The notes under the pieces: generated by a model
Told to the model about the DNA's origin: nothing
Seen by the model: the letters and a program-made list of their open reading frames with translations, nothing else
Databases searched by the model: none
Part shown: one piece after another, positions 51,611-59,142 of the stretch
How positions within the stretch are numbered: position 1 is the stretch's first letter
Layout: each line of letters opens with the position of its first letter
Assembly: GCF_041053055.1 (NCBI RefSeq)
Contig: NZ_CP163443.1
Span: 5,005,001-5,069,000 of the forward strand
DNA: 64,000 nucleotides
Source: Streptomyces sp. R41
GTDB taxonomy: Bacteria; Actinomycetota; Actinomycetes; Streptomycetales; Streptomycetaceae
Direction: 5' to 3'
Position numbers and translations under genes: made by a program

Positions 51611-52930
51611 TTGCGTACCTCATCCCCCCAAAGACCTTCCATACGCGGCAGATGGCGCCGCGTGGGCGCGGCCGCCTTCGGCACCGCCGCCCTCGTCCTC
51701 GCGGCCTTCGGCAACGCCGGAGCGGCCGACGCCAAGGACAGCGGCGTCGCGAAGGTCACCCCCCACGTCAGCTGGACCCGGGCATGCGCCACGCCCACCA
51801 AGGCGGACGTCGCCGCCTGTGACGCCAAGCGCGTCACCAGCGGCGTCACCGAGTACATGGCCGAGAGGGCGTACGCCAAGGGCGTCACCCCCAAGGCCGC
51901 CGACGCGTCGACGCCCTCCGGCTTCGGACCGACCGACCTCCAGGCCGCCTACGGTCTGACCTCGGCCGCCGCCTCCAACGGCTCGGGCGAGACCATCGCC
52001 ATCGTCGACGCGTACAACGACCCCAACGCCGAGGCGGACCTGGCGACCTACCGCTCGTACTACGGCCTGTCGGCCTGCACCACCGCCAACGGCTGCTTCA
52101 AGAAGGTCAGCCAGACCGGCTCGACGACCTCCCTGCCGCGCAGTGACACCGGCTGGTCCGAGGAGATCTCCCTCGACCTGGACATGGCCAGCGCCATCTG
52201 CCCGAACTGCAACATCCTGCTGGTCGAGGCCAAGTCCGCCACCATGGCCAACCTCGGCACCGCGGTGAACGAGGCCGTCACCCTGGGCGCGAAGTACGTC
52301 TCCAACAGCTACGGCGGCTCCGAGTCGTCCTCCGACACCTCCTACGACACCTCGTACTTCAAGCACGCCGGCGTCGCCATCACCGTCAGCGCGGGCGACT
52401 CGGGCTACGGCGCCGAGTACCCGGCGGCCTCGCAGTACGTCACCTCCGTCGGCGGCACCGCGCTGACCAAGGCCACCTCGACCACCCGCGGCTGGACCGA
52501 GACGGTCTGGAAGACCAGCAGCACCGAAGGCACCGGCTCCGGCTGCTCCGCGTACGACACCAAGCCGAGCTGGCAGACCGACGCGGGCTGCGCCAAGCGC
52601 ACCATCTCCGATGTCTCGGCGGTCGCCGACCCGGCCACCGGCGTCGCGGTCTACGACTCGTACGGCATCACGGCGGGTTGGTACACCTTCGGCGGCACGA
52701 GCGCCTCGTCTCCGATCATCGCGGGCGTCTACGCCCTCGCCGGCACCCCGTCCGCCGGCTCCTACCCGGCGAAGTTCCCGTACACGGCGGCCGGCACCGC
52801 GGCCCTCAACGACGTGACCTCGGGCAACAACGGCACCTGCACCACCAGCTACCTCTGCACCGCCACGTCCGGCTACGACGGCCCGACCGGCTGGGGCACC
52901 CCGGAGGGGGTCGCGGCCTTCACCGGCTGA
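51611..52930 (+). CDS. secreted S53 (sedolisin) peptidase, copy 2
   Basis: A 439-residue paralogue of the preceding gene with the same layout. Catalytic segments are EEISLDLDMASAICPNCN, SAGDSGYGAEYPAAS and GGTSASSPIIAGVYALAG. Glu, Asp, Asp and Ser are all conserved. It uses the same TTG start and AGGAGG site. The mature catalytic parts are nearly identical, whereas the signal and short propeptide (residues 30-100) differ more. Differences such as EGYG versus SGYG near the oxyanion Asp could alter specificity slightly. Confidence 0.92.
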   Translation: MRTSSPQRPSIRGRWRRVGAAAFGTAALVLAAFGNAGAADAKDSGVAKVTPHVSWTRACATPTKADVAACDAKRVTSGVTEYMAERAYAKGVTPKAADASTPSGFGPTDLQAAYGLTSAAASNGSGETIAIVDAYNDPNAEADLATYRSYYGLSACTTANGCFKKVSQTGSTTSLPRSDTGWSEEISLDLDMASAICPNCNILLVEAKSATMANLGTAVNEAVTLGAKYVSNSYGGSESSSDTSYDTSYFKHAGVAITVSAGDSGYGAEYPAASQYVTSVGGTALTKATSTTRGWTETVWKTSSTEGTGSGCSAYDTKPSWQTDAGCAKRTISDVSAVADPATGVAVYDSYGITAGWYTFGGTSASSPIIAGVYALAGTPSAGSYPAKFPYTAAGTAALNDVTSGNNGTCTTSYLCTATSGYDGPTGWGTPEGVAAFTG

Positions 52931-52986
52931 CCTCCGGGAAGTGGGGGCCGCCGGGGGAGCGTGGGGATCCCCGGCAGCACCTGATG

Positions 52987-53017
52987 AACGGGCCGCGGCA
53001 ACAGCCGCGGCCCGTTT
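52987..53017 (+). terminator. terminator of second S53 gene
   Basis: AACGGGCCGCGG (52987-52998) pairs with 53005-53016, followed by a TTTT run: the duplicated form of the stem at 51285. Confidence 0.85.
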
Positions 53018-53325
53018 TCGCTGCGCCGAGAGGCGGGGGATAGCCTTTGGACCACCGGGCCGGCGGTCGGCGTCCACATCCCGCAGACGCGGCGACCCGG
53101 AGAACATCGGCTCGACGGCCCGTCAGAAACGGGACGCGCGCCCGGCGTACGTACGAGGCGGGCGGGGCGTGCGCTTCGTAGAAGGGGTTAACGACGGAAC
53201 CACACGACAGGTTCCGCTCCGACTTCATTGCCCGGCGTAACCTGCCGTGATACACAGAGTGACCATACGACCCCTCGCATACCGTCGCACGCCTCCCGCA
53301 AGGGTTCCGCGTACACCGGTGACAA

Positions 53326-53384
53326 GGGTTTCGTACGAAACCCGCCAATCAATGACGCCAAGTCGACATACGACAGCGTCATTG
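53326..53384 (+). promoter_or_regulatory. palindromes upstream of the T4SS-like operon
   Basis: GGGTTTCGTACGAAACCC (53326-53343) is a perfect 18-bp palindrome. CAATGACGC (53350-53358) and GCGTCATTG (53376-53384) form a second inverted repeat. They lie 75-133 bases before the first gene of the operon and are candidate operators. The remaining 53018-53325 stretch shows no gene. Confidence 0.6.
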
Positions 53385-53458
53385 TCGGCGAGAATGGGCC
53401 CGACCTCTGCGCGCAGTGGCAGGGGGTGCAGAACTACCCACTAGGGGCGGTGACTTAC

Positions 53459-53767
53459 ATGCTATTCGCAGCCGATAAGGGCGACATCACCACGATCATC
53501 GGCGGGATCGCTCCGGACTGGGGTCCCTTCGGCAGCCTGGGCAACGAAGCGAAGGTGATGATCGAGGTCGTGATGGCGGTCGCCATCCTGCTCTGCCTCG
53601 GCATCGCGATCTGGGGTGCGGCCAAGCAGCGCATCGGCGCGACCGCCCTCCGCGACACCTTCAGTGCCGAACAGGGCAAGGGCCTCATCATCGCGGGCCT
53701 CACCGGAGTCTTCATCATCGGATCGCTCGGCACACTCTTCACCATCGTGTACGGCATGGCTGTCTAG
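53459..53767 (+). CDS. small two-TM membrane protein, VirB2/TrbC-like
   Basis: A 102-residue protein with two membrane segments (MIEVVMAVAILLCLGIAIWG and IAGLTGVFIIGSLGTLFTIV) separated by a short basic loop (AAKQRIGATALRD), the topology of pilin-like VirB2/TrbC proteins. It is the first gene of an operon resembling a type IV secretion system. The ATG at 53459 has a ggggcgg site 9 bases upstream. A GTG three codons earlier is possible. The pilin role is inference from topology and context. Confidence 0.78.
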   Translation: MLFAADKGDITTIIGGIAPDWGPFGSLGNEAKVMIEVVMAVAILLCLGIAIWGAAKQRIGATALRDTFSAEQGKGLIIAGLTGVFIIGSLGTLFTIVYGMAV

Positions 53768-53967
53768 GCCCGGCCACGCCTGGCGCACTGTCAGTCCCCG
53801 GCCGGGCGCGCCCGGATCCTCTCCCCTCCGACCCACCCGTCCGTCGTGCCCACCGGCTGAGGTTGCGTTTCCCTGATGTCGAGTCACCACACCGCGCCCG
53901 CGCGGGAACCAGCACGGCTACCGTCGTACTACTTGGTTCAGCGAGAGGTTGAGGGGGCGTACGCGAC

Positions 53968-54816
53968 ATGAGTCTCGGTGACGAACCCGGCTACGGCGAC
54001 GCCCCGCGCGGCCAGGACGGGGGGTACGGCGGCTCCGGCCAGACCCGGACCCGCCTCCCCGACCGCCCCGGCGACGTCTACGGCGGCGCCCGCCGCGGGC
54101 GGTCCTCCTCCCGAAGCCTGGTCACGGTCGTCGGCGTCGTCGTCCTCCTGATCGCCGCGATCGCCTTCGCGAACCGTGGAGGGGATGATTCCTCTTCGGG
54201 GAACGGAGACAGCGACAAGGCGAAGACCTCACCTACGGCAGCGTCGGGGACCCGTCCGGTGGAGTCGAAGGCGGCGGGGATCCCGTCCGGGTTCGCGCAG
54301 AGCGAGCAGGGGGCGCAGAGCGCGGCGGCGAACTATGCGGTGGCGTTGGGTTCGACGGGGATGTTCAAGGCCGCCAGTCGGCACGACATCGTCAACAGCA
54401 TCTACACGTCCGCTGCCGCCGGCCAGCTCCAGGGCCCGATGGACCAGGCGTACTCGGCCGACTTCCTCAGCAAGTTGGGGCTCGACGCGGACGGCAATCC
54501 GCCGAAGGGCAGCACGTTCGTCTCGCGCACGATCCCGGTGGGCACCAAGGTCCAGCAGTACGGCGGCACCGGCGCCAAGGTCTCGGTCTGGTACATGGGA
54601 CTCATCGGCATGTCCGGACAGACCTCGACGGACCCCGTCAGCTCGACGTGGAAGACGTGGACCTTCGAGCTCCAGTGGGACAACGGCGACTGGAAGATCG
54701 TGACCGACTCCCAAAAGGACGGCCCCGCCCCTGTCCCGGGCGACGACAAGGCCGCGACCTCTGACGAGATCAGCAAGGCCATCGAGGAGTACGGAGGGTT
54801 CACGTATGCCCGGTAG
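53968..54816 (+). CDS. single-pass membrane protein, VirB8/TcpC-like
   Basis: A 282-residue protein. The Gly/Arg-rich cytoplasmic N-terminus is followed by one membrane segment (LVTVVGVVVLLIAAIAF), a Ser/Thr-rich linker and an extracytoplasmic domain (about 105-255) that ends in strands such as WTFELQWDNGDWKIV, the pattern of an NTF2-like VirB8 fold. It overlaps the next gene by 11 bases, so it belongs to the operon. The 200-base gap before it (53768-53967) shows no gene. The fold assignment is inferred from the C-terminal strand pattern only. Confidence 0.72.
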   Translation: MSLGDEPGYGDAPRGQDGGYGGSGQTRTRLPDRPGDVYGGARRGRSSSRSLVTVVGVVVLLIAAIAFANRGGDDSSSGNGDSDKAKTSPTAASGTRPVESKAAGIPSGFAQSEQGAQSAAANYAVALGSTGMFKAASRHDIVNSIYTSAAAGQLQGPMDQAYSADFLSKLGLDADGNPPKGSTFVSRTIPVGTKVQQYGGTGAKVSVWYMGLIGMSGQTSTDPVSSTWKTWTFELQWDNGDWKIVTDSQKDGPAPVPGDDKAATSDEISKAIEEYGGFTYAR

Positions 54817-56134
54817 CCGAAGCCGCGTCCTCAAGCTCACGGCCGTCGTCGCCGTCGTACAGAGCACGGCTGTCCTGCTCGCCACCCGTGCCGCCGCGGC
54901 GCCGACCCCGTCGCCGTCGCCGTCAAAGGACCCGTGCGGCCTCCTGATCGGTCCCGCCAAGCAGTACTGCAAGAGCGACAAGGGAAGCGGTGGCTCCGGC
55001 AGCACCACCGATCCCAGCCTCACGTCCACCCTCGACCCCCTCTCCTCCCTGGCAAAGGGCTGCGCCGACGCCGCCTCCTGGACCGTCGACAAGCTCTCCG
55101 CCGCAGTCAACGACACGGCGAACGTCGACTTCACGAACCCCAAGTTCCTGCAGCAGTACGCCGTCGTCTTCGCGGCGTCGACGATCCTGACCCTGCTCCT
55201 ATGGCTGCTGGCGGTGGCCAAGAGGGCGGTGCGGGGCGTCCCGCTCACCACCGCGCTGTCGGAGGCGGTCGGGTTCCTGTGGCTGACGGTGCTGGCGTCG
55301 GCCTTCACTCCGCTGATCCTCTACACCGTCGTCTCGGCGACGGACGGAGTCACCGAGGTCCTCGCCAAGACCACCGGCAACCAGACGGACACCTTCTTCG
55401 GGACGTTCTCCGGCGCGCTGAACAAGGGCGAGGACATCGGCGGCGGCCCGATCATGCTGATCGTCGTGTCGCTGGTCTCGATCCTCGCGGCCGGAGTGCT
55501 TTGGCTGGAGCTCGTCATCCGGGCCGCACTGCTCTACGTCGGTGCCCTGCTCGGCACTGTCGTCTACGCGGGTCTGGTCGACAAGAACCTGTGGGGCCAC
55601 GTCCGCCGCTGGGCGGGCATCATGATCGCGGTGATCCTGGTGAAGCCGGTCATCGTGATCGTGCTGGGGCTGGCGGGGGCGCTGTCCACCGACAACGGCC
55701 CCGACGCCTTCTCCGCCGTCGTCTCGGGCCTCGCCATCATCCTGCTCGCCATCTTCGCGAGCGCGATGATCTACCGCTTCGTCCCGGGCTTCGGCGACGA
55801 GATCGCGGGCTCCCGCAACAACCGCATCATGCAGGGCGCCGAGAGCAAGGCCGCGGCCGTGATCAGCTCCCCGGCCACCCTGGTCGCACAGGGCATCAAG
55901 ACCCACAGCTCCCGCGCCGACAACAACGGCGGCGGAGGCGGCGGAGGCAACCAGCCCCGCCCCGCCAACCCGGCGTCCGGCGGTGTGGCCGCGCACAGCA
56001 CTCGTACGCCGAACGGAGGCGGCGGATCTGTCCCCTCCGCCGCACCCCCACCGCGTACCAGCCCGGCCAACACCCCGCACGCGAGCAACACCCGCAACAG
56101 CAGTACCAACCGCACGGGAGGTGAAGGGCGTTGA
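54806..56134 (+). CDS. multi-pass membrane protein, VirB6/TrbL-like
   Basis: A 442-residue protein. A signal segment (TAVVAVVQSTAVLLATRAAA) is followed by a Pro/Ser linker, about six membrane segments between 120 and 330, and a long Pro/Ser/Thr/Asn-rich cytoplasmic tail (about 350-442). This layout matches TrbL/VirB6 channel components of type IV secretion. The start lies inside the preceding gene and the stop overlaps the next (TTGA), which indicates tight coupling. Confidence 0.82.
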   Translation: MPGSRSRVLKLTAVVAVVQSTAVLLATRAAAAPTPSPSPSKDPCGLLIGPAKQYCKSDKGSGGSGSTTDPSLTSTLDPLSSLAKGCADAASWTVDKLSAAVNDTANVDFTNPKFLQQYAVVFAASTILTLLLWLLAVAKRAVRGVPLTTALSEAVGFLWLTVLASAFTPLILYTVVSATDGVTEVLAKTTGNQTDTFFGTFSGALNKGEDIGGGPIMLIVVSLVSILAAGVLWLELVIRAALLYVGALLGTVVYAGLVDKNLWGHVRRWAGIMIAVILVKPVIVIVLGLAGALSTDNGPDAFSAVVSGLAIILLAIFASAMIYRFVPGFGDEIAGSRNNRIMQGAESKAAAVISSPATLVAQGIKTHSSRADNNGGGGGGGNQPRPANPASGGVAAHSTRTPNGGGGSVPSAAPPPRTSPANTPHASNTRNSSTNRTGGEGR

Positions 56135-57690
56135 CGACCGAGTCCCACGTGTCCCATCCGGTCACGCCCCGCCGTACATATCTGATCGGCCGCGCCCGGC
56201 CGAACGCGATCGTCGGCCGGAATCGTGAATCCGGTGAGATCGCGCTGATCATCGCGGGCGCGTTCCTCGGCATGATGTGCGGCCTGCTCGTCCCCGTCCT
56301 GTCCCTGCGGATCGTGCTGCTGATGGGCTTCCCGCTCCTTGCGCTGGCCGCGGTGTACGTCCCGTACAAGCGCCGTACGTTCTACAAGTGGTTCGAGATC
56401 AACCGCAGTTACAAGCGGACCCTGCGCCAGGGGACGACGTACCGGTCGAACGTGATGGAGGCCGGTACGCGGCTCGACGGCCGTGAGATCGAGATCGGAC
56501 CGCCACCCGGTATCGGCCGTATCTCGTGGCTCGCGGCGCCCTTCGGCCCGGACGAGATCGCCGTGCTCCTGCACGCCGACCGCCGTACGGTCACCGCGGC
56601 GATCGAGATCGAAGGCCCGGGCGTCGGACTGCGCGACAGCGAGGACCAGGAGGCCCTCGTCGACCGCTTCGGCACGCTCCTCAAGCATGTCGCGAACGGC
56701 GACGGCTTCGTGACCCGCCTGCAGATGCTCGCCCGCACGCTCCCCGCCGACCCGGATGCCCACGCCAAGGACGTCGCCGTACGAGGGGACGACCGGGCCC
56801 CCGGCTGGCTGCAGCAGTCGTACGACCAGCTCCAGTCCATGGTGTCCACGAGCAGCGAGCAGCACCGGGCGTACCTCGTCGCCTGCATGCACTACTCGCG
56901 CGAACTCGCCGCCGAGGCACAGGCGATGGCGCGGGCGGCGCGGCCCCAGGGCGGGAAGAAGCTGGACCGGGACGCCGGGCTCGCGGTCGTCATGGCGCGC
57001 GAGCTCACCGACATCTGCTCGCGGCTCCAGGAAGCCGACATCCGCGTACGGCAGCCGCTCGGTCAGGGGCGGCTCGCCTCCCTCGTGCACTCGATGTACG
57101 ACCCCGACCACCCGATCGACCACATCCAGGCGATGACGAAACGGAACGCCTGGCCGGCGGAGCTGGACGCCATGGAGCCCACCTACCTCCAGGCGAAGAC
57201 CCGCGAGTCCTCCACCCGCGCGCCCTGGTGCCACGCCACGGCCTGGGTGAAGGAATGGCCGATGACCCCGGTGGGCGTCAACTTCCTCGCCCCGCTGCTC
57301 GTCCACACCCCTGACGTGATCAGGACCGTGGCCGTCACGATGGACCTCGAACCCACCGAGGTCGCCATCGAGCGCATGCTGACCGAGAAGACGAACGACG
57401 AGGCCGAGGCCAGCCGCGCCGCCAAGATGAACCGCACCGTGGACCCGCGCGACGTCGCCTCGCACAACCGTCTGGACCAGCGGGGCGAGGACCTCGCCAG
57501 TGGAGCCGCCGGCGTGAACCTCGTCGGCTACATCACGGTCTCCGCCCGCTCGCCGGAAGCCCTCGCGCGCGACAAGCGGACGATCCGCGCCTCGGCCGGC
57601 AAGTCGTATCTGAAGCTGGAGTGGTGCGATCGCGAGCACCACCGGGCCTTCGTGAACACACTGCCGTTCGGCACCGGAATCCGCAGGTAG
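56131..57690 (+). CDS. SCO6880-family membrane protein (PrgI/VirB4 N-terminal-like)
   Basis: A 519-residue protein starting at a TTG that overlaps the previous stop. Two N-terminal membrane segments (IALIIAGAFLGMMCGLLVPV and IVLLMGFPLLALAAVYVPY) are followed by a large soluble domain with RISWLAAPFGPDEIAVLLHA and WCHATAWVKEWPMTPVGVNF. I recognise it as SCO6880-type, resembling PrgI fused to the N-terminal part of VirB4. It probably anchors the next gene's ATPase to the membrane. No nucleotide-binding motif is present. Confidence 0.85.
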   Translation: MTTESHVSHPVTPRRTYLIGRARPNAIVGRNRESGEIALIIAGAFLGMMCGLLVPVLSLRIVLLMGFPLLALAAVYVPYKRRTFYKWFEINRSYKRTLRQGTTYRSNVMEAGTRLDGREIEIGPPPGIGRISWLAAPFGPDEIAVLLHADRRTVTAAIEIEGPGVGLRDSEDQEALVDRFGTLLKHVANGDGFVTRLQMLARTLPADPDAHAKDVAVRGDDRAPGWLQQSYDQLQSMVSTSSEQHRAYLVACMHYSRELAAEAQAMARAARPQGGKKLDRDAGLAVVMARELTDICSRLQEADIRVRQPLGQGRLASLVHSMYDPDHPIDHIQAMTKRNAWPAELDAMEPTYLQAKTRESSTRAPWCHATAWVKEWPMTPVGVNFLAPLLVHTPDVIRTVAVTMDLEPTEVAIERMLTEKTNDEAEASRAAKMNRTVDPRDVASHNRLDQRGEDLASGAAGVNLVGYITVSARSPEALARDKRTIRASAGKSYLKLEWCDREHHRAFVNTLPFGTGIRR

Positions 57691-57704
57691 GGGCTGATGT
57701 TCTG

Positions 57705-59129
57705 ATGCGGGATCCGCTGTCCGCCGCCACGGACACCTTCACGTCCTTCCTCTTCGGCAAGGTCGAGACGACCCGCCTCCCCGTGCGCACGTCCACGGGC
57801 CAGGCCCAGGCGGTCTACCTGCCGACCGCCGCGCCCGGCCTCGGCGACTCGGGCGTCATCATCGGACGCGAGGTGTACTCCGGGAAGGGCTACATCTACG
57901 ACCCCTTCCAGCTGTACGGGCAGCAGCTCCCGGCCCCGCACTGGCTGGTCCTCGGGGAGTCCGGCAACGGCAAGTCGGCCCTTGAGAAGACGTACGTCCT
58001 ACGTCAGTTGCGCTTCCGCGACCGCCAGGTCGTCGTCCTCGACGCACAGGGTGAGGACGGCGTTGGCGAATGGAACCTGATCGCGGAGGAGCTGGGGATC
58101 ACTCCCATCCGGCTCGACCCGACCGCGGCGCTCGACATGGGCATCCGCCTCAACCCGCTCGACCCGGCGATCACGACGACGGGCCAGCTGGCGCTGCTCC
58201 GGACGATCATCGAGGTCGCGATGGGCCACGGCCTCGACGAGCGCTCGGGCTTCGCCCTGAAGGTCGCGCACGCCTACGTGAACGAGACGATCGTCGAGCG
58301 CCAGCCGGTGCTGATGGACATCGTCGAGCAGCTACGGCACCCCGAGCCGGAGTCGGCCGAGGCGATGAACGTCGCCATAGACGACGTACGGGCCTGGGGC
58401 CTGGACGTGGCGCTGGTCCTGGACCGCCTGGTCGACGGTGACTTGAGGGGCATGTTCGACGGCCCGACAACGGTGGGGATCGATTTGGACGCCCCCCTCA
58501 TCGTCTTCGACCTGTCCCACATCGACCGCAACTCGATCGCCATGCCGATTCTGATGGCGATCGTGGGCGTGTGGCTGGAGCACACATGGATCCGCCCCGA
58601 CCGGAAGAAGCGCATCTTCCTGGTCGAGGAGGCGTGGCACATCATCAACAGCCCCTTCGTGGCCCAACTCTTCCAGCGCCTGCTGAAGTTCGGCCGCCGC
58701 TTGGGCCTGTCGTTCGTAGCGGTGGTCCACCACCTGTCGGACGTCGTCGACGGAGCGGCGGCGAAGGAGGCCGCGGCGATCCTGAAGATGGCGTCGACAA
58801 GGACGATCTACGCCCAGAAGGCGGACGAGGCACGGTCGACGGGCCGGGTGCTGGGCCTGCCCAGGTGGGCCGTAGAGATCATCCCCACCCTCACGCCCGG
58901 CATCGCGGTCTGGGACGTCAACGGCAATGTCCAAGTGGTGAAACACCTCATCACCGAGACCGAACGCCCCCTCGTCTTCACCGACCGCGCCATGACCGAG
59001 TCCTCCGCGGACCTCCTCTCCGACGACGCGCTGCGCGCCGCGGAACTGGAGGCCGAGGAGCGGGCGGCGGCCTTCGTGGAACAACACCTCAGCGATCTCG
59101 ACGACTCCTCCGAGTCCACGGTGGCGTGA
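57705..59129 (+). CDS. VirB4-like ATPase
   Basis: A 474-residue ATPase. Walker A GESGNGKSA lies at residues 84-92 (LVLGESGNGKSALEKT). Walker B is RIFLVEEAWHII, with the downstream sensor region LSFVAVVHHLSDVVDGAAAK. The absence of its own membrane-associated N-terminal domain is explained by the preceding gene, so the usual VirB4 protein is split in two. It would energise a type IV secretion-like channel. I chose the ATG at 57705 (MRDPLSAATDTF); the earlier frame has no homology. Confidence 0.88.
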   Translation: MRDPLSAATDTFTSFLFGKVETTRLPVRTSTGQAQAVYLPTAAPGLGDSGVIIGREVYSGKGYIYDPFQLYGQQLPAPHWLVLGESGNGKSALEKTYVLRQLRFRDRQVVVLDAQGEDGVGEWNLIAEELGITPIRLDPTAALDMGIRLNPLDPAITTTGQLALLRTIIEVAMGHGLDERSGFALKVAHAYVNETIVERQPVLMDIVEQLRHPEPESAEAMNVAIDDVRAWGLDVALVLDRLVDGDLRGMFDGPTTVGIDLDAPLIVFDLSHIDRNSIAMPILMAIVGVWLEHTWIRPDRKKRIFLVEEAWHIINSPFVAQLFQRLLKFGRRLGLSFVAVVHHLSDVVDGAAAKEAAAILKMASTRTIYAQKADEARSTGRVLGLPRWAVEIIPTLTPGIAVWDVNGNVQVVKHLITETERPLVFTDRAMTESSADLLSDDALRAAELEAEERAAAFVEQHLSDLDDSSESTVA

Positions 59130-59142
59130 GAGGTGGCGTGAG

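Noticed and set aside
53188..53382. 64-codon minus-strand frame upstream of the T4SS-like operon
   Set aside because: It spans both palindromes and has no ribosome site or recognisable domain.
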